DNA of 64,000 nt, from the NCBI GenBank assembly GCA_963966185.1, contig CAWZYM010000001.1:248001-312000 (forward strand), read 5' to 3'. Numbering within the stretch: the first letter of the stretch is position 1; the number at the start of each line of letters is the position of its first letter. Positions 24,421 through 36,514 of the stretch are shown here, in pieces. Origin of the DNA: Rhabditoides inermis (taxonomy: Eukaryota > Nematoda > Chromadorea > Rhabditida > Rhabditidae). Both the position numbers and the translations under genes were made by a program. The notes below the pieces were generated by a model. It had not been told where the DNA came from and made no database searches. It saw only the letters and a program-made list of their open reading frames with translations.

Positions 24421-25071
24421 TCTAGAAAGGGTTTCTGAGATCATTTACAATGGTAAACAGTATGCGTCCCCACAGGGGTGTGAAATCGCTACATTAAAAC
24501 AGGGCAATGAAGTGCATAAATACTATCCACTCAATCGATGTCGATCCAACGGGAGAGGCCCAGTTTATAGAAGATTCATGACTGTGTTCGGAATTTGAAA
24601 CTTTTCTCACTCACTGATCACCTTTATCCCTTCTCTCTCGCAGTTTGTCGACTGGGCGTTGATCGCAACAGTCTCATTTTTTTCTAGTTTCGCTAACTCG
24701 CATGAGCATCATGTATCGAATTTCACTCCGTATGGTAACAAAGTTCTAGAAAGAGTTTTTGAGATTATTTACAATGGTAAACAGTATGCGTCCCCACAGC
24801 GGTGTGAAAACGCTACATCAAAACAGGGCAATGAAGTGCATAAATACTATCCACTCAATCGATGTCGATCCAACGGGAGAGGCCCAGTTTATCAAAGATT
24901 CATGACTGTGTTCGGAATTTGAAACTTTTCTCACTCCCTGATCACCTTTTTCCTTTCTCTCTCGCAGTTTGTCGACTGGGCGTTGATCGCCACAGTCTCA
25001 TTTTTTTTTTCTAGTTTCGCTAACTCGCATGAGCATCATGTATCGAATTTCACTCCGTATGGTAACAAAGT

Positions 25072-25350
25072 TCTAGAAAGGGTTTTTGAGATCATTTACA
25101 ATGGTAAACAGTAAGCGTCCCCACAGGGGTGTGAAATCGCTACATCAAAACAGGGCAATGAAGTGCATAAATACTATCCACTCAATCGATGTCGATCCAA
25201 CGGGAGAGGCCGAGTTTATAGAAGATTCATGACTGTGTTCGGAATTTGAAACTTTTCTCAGGGCGTTGATCGCCACAGTCTCATTTTTTCTAGTTTCGCT
25301 AACTCGCATGAGCATCATGTATCGAATTTCACTCCGTATGATAACAAAGT
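25072..25350 (+). repeat. Truncated 279-bp monomer 7
   Basis: Joint at 25260/25261 with GGCCGAG upstream; followed by ATGATAACAAAG as in its counterpart at 20714-20992. Confidence 0.93.
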
Positions 25351-25677
25351 TCTAGAAAGGGTTTTTGAGATCATTTACAATGGTAAACAGTAAGCGTCCC
25401 CACAGGGGTGTGAAATCGCTACATCAAAACAGGGCAATGAAGTGCATAAATACTATCCACTCAATCGATGTCGATCCAACGGGAGAGGCCCAGTTTATCA
25501 AAGATTCATGACTGTGTTCGGAATTTGAAACTTTTCTCACTCCCTGATCACCTTTTTCCTTTCTCTCTCGCAGTTTGTCGACTGGGCGTTGATCGCCACA
25601 GTCTCATTTTTTTTTTCTAGTTTCGCTAACTCGCATGAGCATCATGTATCGAATTTCACTCCGTATGGTAACAAAGT

Positions 25678-25956
25678 TCTAGAAAGGGTTTTTGAGATCA
25701 TTTACAATGGTAAACAGTAAGCGTCCCCACAGGGGTGTGAAATCGCTACATCAAAACAGGGCAATGAAGTGCATAAATACTATCCACTCAATCGATGTCG
25801 ATCCAACGGGAGAGGCCGAGTTTATAGAAGATTCATGACTGTGTTCGGAATTTGAAACTTTTCTCAGGGCGTTGATCGCCACAGTCTCATTTTTTCTAGT
25901 TTCGCTAACTCGCAAGAGCATTATGTATCGAATTTCACTCCGTATGGTAACAAAGT
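25678..25956 (+). repeat. Truncated 279-bp monomer 8
   Basis: Joint at 25866/25867, GGCCGAG upstream, then CGCAAGAGCATTATG. It is the last truncated copy; none occurs in the remaining 38 kb. It marks the right side of the C-type domain before M-type monomers begin near 26.0 kb. Confidence 0.93.
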
Positions 25957-27634
25957 TCTAGAAAGAGTTTTTGAGATCATTTACAATGGTAAACAGTATG
26001 CGTCCCCACAGGGGTGTGAAATCGCTACATCAAAACAGGGCAATGAAGTGCATAAATACGATCCACTCAATCGATGTCGATCCAACGGGAGAGGACCAGT
26101 TTATAGAAGATTCATGACTTTAGGAATTTGAAACTTTTCTCACTCCCTGATCACCTTTATCCTTTCTCTCTCGCAGTTTGTCGACTGGGCGTTGATCGCC
26201 ACAGTCTTTTTTTTTAGTTTCGCTAACTCGCATGAGCATCATGTATCGAATTTCACTCTGTATGGTAACAAAGTTCTAGAAAGGGTTTTTGTGATCATTT
26301 ACAATGGTAAACAGTATGCGTCCCCACAGGGGTGTGAAATCGCTACATCAAAACAGGGCAATGAAGTGCATAAATACTATCCACTCAATCGATGTCGATC
26401 CAACGGGAGAGGCCCAGTTTATAGAAGATTCATGACTTTAGGAATTTGAAACTTTTCTCACTCCCTGATCACCTTTATCCTTTCTCTCTCGCAGTTTGTC
26501 GACTGGGCGTTGATCGCCACAGTCTTTTTTTTTAGTTTCGCTAACTCGCATGAGCATCATGTATCGAATTTCACTCCGTATGGTAACAAAGTTCTAGAAA
26601 GGGTTTTTGAGATCATTTACAATGGTAAACAGTATGCGTCCCCACAGGGGTGTGAAATCGCTACATCAAAGCAGGGCAATGAAGTGCATAAATACTATCC
26701 ACTCAATCGATGTCGATCCAACGGGAGAGGCCCAGTTTATAAAAGATTCATGAGTGTGTTCAGAATTTGAAACTTTTCTCACTCACTGAACACCTTTATT
26801 CTTTCTCTCTCGCAGTTTGTCGACTGGGCGTTGATAGCCACAGTCTCTTTTTTTCTAGTTTCGCTAACTCGCATGAGCATCATGTATCGAATTTCACTCC
26901 GTATGGTAACAAAGTTCTAGAAAGGTTTTTTGAGATCATTTACAATGGTAAACAGTATGCGTCCCCACAGGGGTGTGAAATCGCTACATCAAAACAGAAC
27001 AATGAAGTGCATAAATACTATCCACTCAATCGATGTCGATCCAACGGGAGAGGCCCAGTTTATAAAAGATTCATGAGTGTGTTCAGAATTTGAAACTTTT
27101 CTCACTCACTGAACACCTTTATCCTTTCTCTCTCGCAGTTTGTCGACTGGGCGTTGATCGCCACAGTCTCATTTTTTTCTAGTTTCGCTAACTCGCATGA
27201 GCATCATGTATCGAATTTCACTCCGTATGGTAACAAAGTTCTAGAAAGGTTTTTTGAGATCATTTACAATGGTAAACAGTATGCGTCCCCACAGGGGTGT
27301 GAAATCGCTACATCAAAACAGAACAATGAAGTGCATAAATACTATCCACTCAATCGATGTCGATCCAACGGGAGAGGCCCAGTTTATAGAAGATTCATGA
27401 CTTTAGGAATTCGAAACTTTTCTCACTCCCTGATCACCTTTATCCTTTCTCTCTCGCAGTTTGTCGACTGGGCGTTGATCGCCACAGTCTTTTTTTTTAG
27501 TTTCGCTAACTCGCATGAGCATCATGTATCGAATTTCACTCCGTATGGTAACAAAGTTCTAGAAAGGGTTTTTGAGATCATTTACAATGGTAAACAGTAT
27601 GCGTCCCCACAGGGGTGTGAAATCGCTACATCAA
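25957..27634 (+). repeat. Transition from C-type to M-type monomers
   Basis: The first M-type pair (TACGATCCAC with GGACCAG near 26057-26095, then CTGTATGG with GTGATCATTT near 26257-26295) follows the last truncated copy. Next come a d-like monomer, two monomers with CAGAACAATG and CTGAACACC (near 26994 and 27318), and a monomer where GGAATTCGAAAC replaces GGAATTTGAAAC near 27407. The last change removes the usual TGA and creates the 193-codon open frame 27154-27735, which starts at TTG and spans two monomers. I do not regard that frame as a gene. Confidence 0.8.
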
Positions 27635-29195
27635 AGCAGGGCAATGAAGTGCATAAATACTATCCACTCAATCGATGTCGATCCAACGGGAGAGGCCCAG
27701 TTTATAGAAGATTCATGACTGTGTTCGGAATTTGAAACTTTTCTCACTCACTGATCACCTTTATCCCTTCTCTCTCGCAGTTTGTCGACTGGGCGTTGAT
27801 CGCCACAGTCTCGATTTTTTAGTTTCGCAAACTCGCATGAGCATCATGTATCGAATTTCACTCCGTATGGTAACAAAGTTCTAGAAAGGGTTTTTGAGAT
27901 AATTTACAATGGTAAACAGTATGCGTCCCCACAGGGGTGTGAAATCGCTACAATAAAACAGGGCAATGAAGTGCATGAATACTATCCACTCAATCGATGT
28001 CGATCCAACGGGAGAGGCCCAGTTTATCAAAGATTCATGTCTGTGTTCGGAATTTGAAACTTTTCTCACTCACTGATCACCTTTATCTTTTCTCTCTCGC
28101 AGTTTGTCGACTGGGCGTTGATCGCCACAGTCTCATTTTTTCTAGTTTCGCTAACTCGCATGAGCATCATGTATCGAATTTCACTCCGTATGGTAACAAA
28201 GTTCTAGAAAGAGTTTTTGAGATCATTTACAATGGTAAACAGTATGCGTCCCCACAGGGGTGTGAAATCGCTACATCAAAACAGGGCAATGAAGTGCATA
28301 AATACGATCCACTCAATCGATGTCGATCCAACGGGAGAGGACCAGTTTATAGAAGATTCATGACTTTAGGAATTTGAAACTTTTCTCACTCCCTGATCAC
28401 CTTTATCCTTTCTCTCTCGCAGTTTGTCGACTGGGCGTTGATCGCCACAGTCTTTTTTTTTAGTTTCGCTAACTCGCATGAGCATCATGTATCGAATTTC
28501 ACTCTGTATGGTAACAAAGTTCTAGAAAGGGTTTTTGTGATCATTTACAATGGTAAACAGTATGCGTCCCCACAGGGGTGTGAAATCGCTACATCAAAAC
28601 AGGGCAATGAAGTGCATAAATACTATCCACTCAATCGATGTCGATCCAACGGGAGAGGCCCAGTTTATAGAAGATTCATGACTGTGTTCGGAATTTGAAA
28701 CTTTTCTCACTCACTGATCACCTTTATCCTTTCTCTCTCGCAGTTTGTCGACTGGGCGTTGATAGCCACAGTCTCATTTTTTTTTCTAGTTTCGCTAACT
28801 CGCATGAGCATCATGTATCGAATTTCACTCCGTATGGTAACAAAGTTCTAGAAAGGGTTTTTGAGATCATTTACAATGGTAAACAGTATGCGTCCCCACA
28901 GGGGTGTGAAATCGCTACATCAAAACAGGGCAAGGAAGTGCATAAATACTATCCACTCAATCGATGTCGATCCAACGGGAGAGGCCCAGTTTATAGAAGA
29001 TTCATGACTGTGTTCGGAATTTGAAACTTTTCTCACTCACTGATCACCTTTATCCTTTCTCTCTCGCAGTTTGTCGACTGGGCGTTGATAGCCACCGTCT
29101 CATTTTTTTTCTAGTTTCGCTAACTCGCATGAGCATCATGTATCGAATTTCACTCCGTATGGTAACAAAGTTCTAGAAAGGGTTTTTGAGATCAT
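27635..29195 (+). repeat. M-type 6-unit duplication, copy 1 (1,939-bp offset)
   Basis: The order of monomers (CGATTTTTT head, TCATGTCTGTG, TACGATCCAC/GGACCAG, CTGTATGG/GTGATC, GCAAGGAAG) is repeated at 29574-31134 with 1,939 bp offset. Differences: T-run of six near 27815 against seven in the later copy, and CCACCGTCTC near 29093. The right limit is CATTTACAATGG against CATTTGCAATGG. Confidence 0.83.
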
Positions 29196-29573
29196 TTACA
29201 ATGGTAAACAGTATGCGTCCCCACAGGGGTGTGAAATCGCTACATCAAAACAGGGCAAGGAAGTGCATAAATACTATCCACTCAATCGATGTCGATCCAA
29301 CGGGAGAGGCCCAGTTTATAGAAGATTCATGACTGTGTTCGGAATTTGAAACTTTTCTCACTCACTGATCACCTTTATCCTTTTTCTCTCGCAGTTTGTC
29401 GACAGGGCGTTGATCGCCACAGTCTCATTTTTTTCTAGTTTCGCTAACTCGCATGAGCATCATGTATCGAATTTCACTCCGTATGGTAACAAAGTTCTAG
29501 AAAGAGTTTTTGAGATCATTCACAATGGTAAACAGTATGCGTCCCCACAGGGGTGTGAAATCGCTACATCAAA
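29196..29573 (+). repeat. Monomer between the M-type 6-unit copies
   Basis: Slightly more than one monomer that does not match the duplicated order. It contains GTCGACAGGGCG near 29398 in place of GTCGACTGGGCG and CCTTTTTCTCTCG near 29380. SalI is kept. No gene. Confidence 0.78.
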
Positions 29574-31134
29574 ACAGGGCAATGAAGTGCATAAATACTA
29601 TCCACTCAATCGATGTCGATCCAACGGGAGAGGCCCAGTTTATAGAAGATTCATGACTGTGTTCGGAATTTGAAACTTTTCTCACTCACTGATCACCTTT
29701 ATCCCTTCTCTCTCGCAGTTTGTCGACTGGGCGTTGATCGCCACAGTCTCGATTTTTTTAGTTTCGCAAACTCGCATGAGCATCATGTATCGAATTTCAC
29801 TCCGTATGGTAACAAAGTTCTAGAAAGGGTTTTTGAGATAATTTACAATGGTAAACAGTATGCGTCCCCACAGGGGTGTGAAATCGCTACAATAAAACAG
29901 GGCAATGAAGTGCATGAATACTATCCACTCAATCGATGTCGATCCAACGGGAGAGGCCCAGTTTATCAAAGATTCATGTCTGTGTTCGGAATTTGAAACT
30001 TTTCTCACTCACTGATCACCTTTATCTTTTCTCTCTCGCAGTTTGTCGACTGGGCGTTGATCGCCACAGTCTCATTTTTTCTAGTTTCGCTAACTCGCAT
30101 GAGCATCATGTATCGAATTTCACTCCGTATGGTAACAAAGTTCTAGAAAGAGTTTTTGAGATCATTTACAATGGTAAACAGTATGCGTCCCCACAGGGGT
30201 GTGAAATCGCTACATCAAAACAGGGCAATGAAGTGCATAAATACGATCCACTCAATCGATGTCGATCCAACGGGAGAGGACCAGTTTATAGAATATTCAT
30301 GACTTTAGGAATTTGAAACTTTTCTCACTCCCTGATCACCTTTATTCTTTCTCTCTCGCAGTTTGTCGACTGGGCGTTGATCGCCACAGTCTTTTTTTTT
30401 AGTTTCGCTAACTCGCATGAGCATCATGTATCGAATTTCACTCTGTATGGTAACAAAGTTCTAGAAAGGGTTTTTGTGATCATTTACAATGGTAAACAGT
30501 ATGCGTCCCCACAGGGGTGTGAAATCGCTACATCAAAACAGGGCAATGAAGTGCATAAATACTATCCACTCAATCGATGTCGATCCAACGGGAGAGGCCC
30601 AGTTTATAGAAGATTCATGACTGTGTTCGGAATTTGAAACTTTTCTCACTCACTGATCACCTTTATCCTTTCTCTCTCGCAGTTTGTCGACTGGGCGTTG
30701 ATAGCCACAGTCTCATTTTTTTTCTAGTTTCGCTAACTCGCATGAGCATCATGTATCGAATTTCACTCCGTATGGTAACAAAGTTCTAGAAAGGGTTTTT
30801 GAGATCATTTACAATGGTAAACAGTATGCGTCCCCACAGGGGTGTGAAATCGCTACATCAAAACAGGGCAAGGAAGTGCATAAATACTATCCACTCAATC
30901 GATGTCGATCCAACGGGAGAGGCCCAGTTTATAGAAGATTCATGACTGTGTTCGGAATTTGAAACTTTTCTCACTCACTGATCACCTTTATCCTTTCTCT
31001 CTCGCAGTTTGTCGACTGGGCGTTGATAGCCACAGTCTCATTTTTTTTCTAGTTTCGCTAACTCGCATGAGCATCATGTATCGAATTTCACTCCGTATGG
31101 TAACAAAGTTCTAGAAAGGGTTTTTGAGATCATT
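29574..31134 (+). repeat. M-type 6-unit duplication, copy 2
   Basis: Counterpart of 27635-29195. A private change, GAATATTCATGAC, lies near 30291. From about 30875 it also begins a second repeated segment (30875-32280) that recurs at 33125-34530. Confidence 0.83.
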
Positions 31135-32280
31135 TGCAATGGTAAACAGTATGCGTCCCCACAGGGGTGTGAAATCGCTACATCAAAGCAGGGCAATCAA
31201 GTGCATAAATACTATCCACTCAATCGATGTCGATCCAACGGGAGAGGCCCAGTTTATAGAAGATTCATGACTTTAGGAATTTGAAACTTTTCTCACTCCC
31301 TGATCACCTTTATCCTTTCTCTCTCGCAGTTTGTCGACTGGGCGTTGATCGCCACAGTCTCATTTTTTTCTAGTTTCGCTAACTCGCATGAGCATTATGT
31401 ATCGAATTTCACTCCGTATGGTAACAAAGTTCTAGAAAGGGTTTTTGAGATAATTTACAATGGTAAACAGTATGCGTCCCCACAGGGGTGTGAAATCGCT
31501 ACAATAAAACAGGGCAATGAAGTGCATGAATACTATCCACTCAATCGATGTCGATCCAACGGGAGAGGCCCAGTTTATCAAAGATTCATGTCTGTGTTCG
31601 GAATTTGAAACTTTTCTCACTCACTGATCACCTTTATCTTTTCTCTCTCGCAGTTTGTCGACTGGGCGTTGATCGCCACAGTCTCATTTTTTCTAGTTTC
31701 GCTAACTCGCATGAGCATCATGTATCGAATTTCACTCCGTATGGTAACAAAGTTCTAGAAAGAGTTTTTGAGATCATTTACAATGGTAAACAGTATGCGT
31801 CCCCACAGGGGTGTGAAATCGCTACATCAAAACAGGGCAATGAAGTGCATAAATACGATCCACTCAATCGATGTCGATCCAACGGGAGAGGACCAGTTTA
31901 TAGAAGATTCATGACTTTAGGAATTTGAAACTTTTCTCACTCCCTGATCACCTTTATTCTTTCTCTCTCGCAGTTTGTCGACTGGGCGTTGATCGCCACA
32001 GTCTTTTTTTTTAGTTTCGCTAACTCGCATGAGCATCATGTATCGAATTTCACTCTGTATGGTAACAAAGTTCTAGAAAGGGTTTTTGTGATCATTTACA
32101 ATGGTAAACAGTATGCGTCCCCACAGGGGTGTGAAATCGCTACATCAAAACAGGGCAATGAAGTGCATAAATACTATCCACTCAATCGATGTCGATCCAA
32201 CGGGAGAGGCCCAGTTTATAGAAGATTCATGACTGTGTTCGGAATTTGAAACTTTTCTCACTCACTGATCACCTTTATCC
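30875..32280 (+). repeat. M-type 7-unit duplication, copy 1 (2,250-bp offset)
   Basis: Order: CATTTGCAATGG/GCAATCAAG monomer, GAGCATTATG head joined to an e-type tail (GATAATTT, ACAATAAAAC, CATGAATAC), TCATGTCTGTG monomer, TACGATCCAC monomer, CTGTATGG/GTGATC monomer. The same order stands at 33125-34530. The left limit is GCAAGGAAG against GCAATGAAG; the right limit is ATCCCTTCTC against ATCCTTTCTC. Confidence 0.82.
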
Positions 32281-32654
32281 CTTCTCTCTCGCAGTTTGTC
32301 GACTGGGCGTTGATCGCCACAGTCTCGATTTTTTAGTTTCGCAAACTCGCATGAGCATCATGTATCGAATTTCACTCCGTATGGTAACAAAGTTCTAGAA
32401 AGGGTTTTTGAGATAATTTACAATGGTAAACAGTATGCGTCCCCACAGGGGTGTGAAATCGCTACAATAAAACAGGGCAATGAAGTGCATGAATACTATC
32501 CACTCAATCGATGTCGATCCAACGGGAGAGGCCCAGTTTATCAAAGATTCATGTCTGTGTTCGGAATTTGAAACTTTTCTCACTCACTGATCACCTTTAT
32601 CTTTTCTCTCTCGCAGTTTGTCGACTGGGCGTTGATCGCCACAGTCTCATTTTT

Positions 32655-35600
32655 TCTAGTTTCGCTAACTCGCATGAGCATCATGTATCGAATTTCACTC
32701 CGTATGGTAACAAAGTTCTAGAAAGAGTTTTTGAGATCATTTACAATGGTAAACAGTATGCGTCCCCACAGGGGTGTGAAATCGCTACATCAAAACAGGG
32801 CAATGAAGTGCATAAATACGATCCACTCAATCGATGTCGATCCAACGGGAGAGGACCAGTTTATAGAAGATTCATGACTTTAGGAATTTGAAACTTTTCT
32901 CACTCCCTGATCACCTTTATTCTTTCTCTCTCGCAGTTTGTCGACTGGGCGTTGATCGCCACAGTCTTTTTTTTTAGTTTCGCTAACTCGCATGAGCATC
33001 ATGTATCGAATTTCACTCTGTATGGTAACAAAGTTCTAGAAAGGGTTTTTGTGATCATTTACAATGGTAAACAGTATGCGTCCCCACAGGGGTGTGAAAT
33101 CGCTACATCAAAACAGGGCAATGAAGTGCATAAATACTATCCACTCAATCGATGTCGATCCAACGGGAGAGGCCCAGTTTATAGAAGATTCATGACTGTG
33201 TTCGGAATTTGAAACTTTTCTCACTCACTGATCACCTTTATCCTTTCTCTCTCGCAGTTTGTCGACTGGGCGTTGATAGCCACAGTCTCATTTTTTTTCT
33301 AGTTTCGCTAACTCGCATGAGCATCATGTATCGAATTTCACTCCGTATGGTAACAAAGTTCTAGAAAGGGTTTTTGAGATCATTTGCAATGGTAAACAGT
33401 ATGCGTCCCCACAGGGGTGTGAAATCGCTACATCAAAGCAGGGCAATCAAGTGCATAAATACTATCCACTCAATCGATGTCGATCCAACGGGAGAGGCCC
33501 AGTTTATAGAAGATTCATGACTTTAGGAATTTGAAACTTTTCTCACTCCCTGATCACCTTTATCCTTTCTCTCTCGCAGTTTGTCGACTGGGCGTTGATC
33601 GCCACAGTCTCATTTTTTTCTAGTTTCGCTAACTCGCATGAGCATTATGTATCGAATTTCACTCCGTATGGTAACAAAGTTCTAGAAAGGGTTTTTGAGA
33701 TAATTTACAATGGTAAACAGTATGCGTCCCCACAGGGGTGTGAAATCGCTACAATAAAACAGGGCAATGAAGTGCATGAATACTATCCACTCAATCGATG
33801 TCGATCCAACGGGAGAGGCCCAGTTTATCAAAGATTCATGTCTGTGTTCGGAATTTGAAACTTTTCTCACTCACTGATCACCTTTATCTTTTCTCTCTCG
33901 CAGTTTGTCGACTGGGCGTTGATCGCCACAGTCTCATTTTTTCTAGTTTCGCTAACTCGCATGAGCATCATGTATCGAATTTCACTCCGTATGGTAACAA
34001 AGTTCTAGAAAGAGTTTTTGAGATCATTTACAATGGTAAACAGTATGCGTCCCCACAGGGGTGTGAAATCGCTACATCAAAACAGGGCAATGAAGTGCAT
34101 AAATACGATCCACTCAATCGATGTCGATCCAACGGGAGAGGACCAGTTTATAGAAGATTCATGACTTTAGGAATTTGAAACTTTTCTCACTCCCTGATCA
34201 CCTTTATTCTTTCTCTCTCGCAGTTTGTCGACTGGGCGTTGATCGCCACAGTCTTTTTTTTTTAGTTTCGCTAACTCGCATGAGCATCATGTATCGAATT
34301 TCACTCTGTATGGTAACAAAGTTCTAGAAAGGGTTTTTGTGATCATTTACAATGGTAAACAGTATGCGTCCCCACAGGGGTGTGAAATCGCTACATCAAA
34401 ACAGGGCAATGAAGTGCATAAATACTATCCACTCAATCGATGTCGATCCAACGGGAGAGGCCCAGTTTATAGAAGATTCATGACTGTGTTCGGAATTTGA
34501 AACTTTTCTCACTCACTGATCACCTTTATCCTTTCTCTCTCGCAGTTTGTCGACTGGGCGTTGATAGCCACAGTCTCATTTTTTTTCTAGTTTCGCTAAC
34601 TCGCATGAGCATCATGTATCGAATTTCACTCCGTATGGTAACAAAGTTCTAGAAAGGGTTTTTGAGATCATTTACAATGGTAAACAGTATGCGTCCCCAC
34701 AGGGGTGTGAAATCGCTACATCAAAACAGGGCAAGGAAGTGCATAAATACTATCCACTCAATCGATGTCGATCCAACGGGAGAGGCCCAGTTTATAGAAG
34801 ATTCATGACTGTGTTCGGAATTTGAAACTTTTCTCACTCACTGATCACCTTTATCCTTTCTCTCTCGCAGTTTGTCGACTGGGCGTTGATAGCCACAGTC
34901 TCATTTTTTTTCTAGTTTCGCTAACTCGCATGAGCATCATGTATCGAATTTCACTCCGTATGGTAACAAAGTTCTAGAAAGGGTTTTTGAGATCATTTGC
35001 AATGGTAAACAGTATGCGTCCCCACAGGGGTGTGAAATCGCTACATCAAAGCAGGGCAATCAAGTGCATAAATACTATCCACTCAATCGATGTCGATCCA
35101 ACGGGAGAGGCCCAGTTTATAGAAGATTCATGACTTTAGGAATTTGAAACTTTTCTCACTCCCTGATCACCTTTATCCTTTCTCTCTCGCAGTTTGTCGA
35201 CTGGGCGTTGATCGCCACAGTCTCATTTTTTTCTAGTTTCGCTAACTCGCATGAGCATTATGTATCGAATTTCACTCCGTATGGTAACAAAGTTCTAGAA
35301 AGGGTTTTTGAGATCATTTACAATGGTAAACAGTATGCGTCCCCACAGGGGTGTGAAATCGCTACATCAAAACAGGGCAATGAAGTGCATAAATACTATC
35401 CACTCAATCGATGTCGATCCAACGGGAGAGGCCGAGTTTATAGAAGATTCATGACGTTGTACGGAATTTGAAACTTTTCTCACTCACTGATCACCTTTAT
35501 CCCTTCTCTCTCGCAGTTTGTCGACTGGGCGTTGATCGCCACAGTATCATTTTTTTCTAGTTTCGCTAACTCGTATGATCATCATGTATCGAATTTCACT

Positions 35601-36514
35601 CCGTATGGTAACAAAGTTCTAGAAAGGGTTTTTGAGATCATTCACAATGGTAAACAGTATGCGTCCCCACAGGGGTGTGAAATCGCTACATCAAAACAGG
35701 GCAATAAAGTGCATAAATACTATCCACTCAATCGATGTCGATCCAACGGGAGAGGACCAGTTTATAGAAGATTCATGACTTTAGGAATTTGAAACTTTTC
35801 TCACTCCCTGATCACCTTTATCCTTTCTCTCTCGCAGTTTGTCGACTGGGCGTTGATCGCCACAGTCTTTTTTTTTAGTTTCGCTAACTCGCATGAGCAT
35901 CATGTATCGAATTTCACTCTGTATGGTAACAAAGTTCTAGAAAGGGTTTTTGAGATCATTTACAATGGTAAACAGTATGCGTCCCCACAGGGGTGTGAAA
36001 TCGCTACATCAAAACAGGGCAATAAAGTGCATAAATACTATCCACTCAATCGATGTCGATCCAACGGGAGAGGACCAGTTTATAGAAGATTCATGACTTT
36101 AGGAATTTGAAACTTTTCTCACTCCCTGATCACCTTTATCCTTTCTCTCTCGCAGTTTGTCGACTGGGCGTTGATCGCCACAGTCTTTTTTTTAGTTTCG
36201 CTAACTCGCATGAGCATCATGTATCGAATTTCACTCTGTATGGTAACAAAGTTCTAGAAAGGGTTTTTGTGATCATTTACAATGGTAATCAGTAAGCGTC
36301 CCCACAGGGGTGTGAAATCGCTACATCAAAAGAGGGCAATGAAGTGCATAAATACTATCCACCCAATCGATGTCGATCCAACGGGAGAGGCCCAGTTTAT
36401 AGAAGATTCATGACTGTGTTCGGAATTTGAAACTTTTCTCACTCACTGATCACCTTTATCCTTTCTCTCTCGCAGTTTGTCGACTGGGCGTTGATCGCCA
36501 CAGTCTCATTTTTT
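32655..36514 (+). repeat. 12-unit HOR, copy 1 (3,860 bp)
   Basis: Twelve monomers that recur at exactly 3,860 bp offset. The match runs from about 32655 to 36617 against 36515 to 40477, so the two copies abut and slightly overlap as in a true tandem duplication. Shared rare changes include CGTATGATCATC (near 35572 and 39432), GACGTTGTACGG (near 35452 and 39312), CACCCAATCGATG (near 36360 and 40220) and GGTAATCAGTAAGC (near 36285 and 40145). At the diagnostic sites I compared I saw no difference between the copies. Confidence 0.92.

Larger units (their letters stand above)
22923..25866 (+). repeat. C-type ~9-unit duplication, copy 2
   Basis: Counterpart of 18566-21507. It shares the order of GCGGTG, CATAAGCATC, GCAACAGTC and truncated monomers. 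Differences are few: GATCGCAACAG near 23090 against GATCGCCACAG near 18733, CAGTCTAATT near 24350, and longer T-runs near 25000 and 25605. The left limit is set by CATTAAAAC (near 18563) against CATCAAAAC (near 22920). Confidence 0.85.

Noticed and set aside
27154..27735. Longest open frames (193 codons) as real genes
   Set aside because: They start at TTG, span two satellite monomers, depend on one TGA-to-CGA change and a favourable T-run length, and their variants are mostly residue-changing. No recognisable domain.
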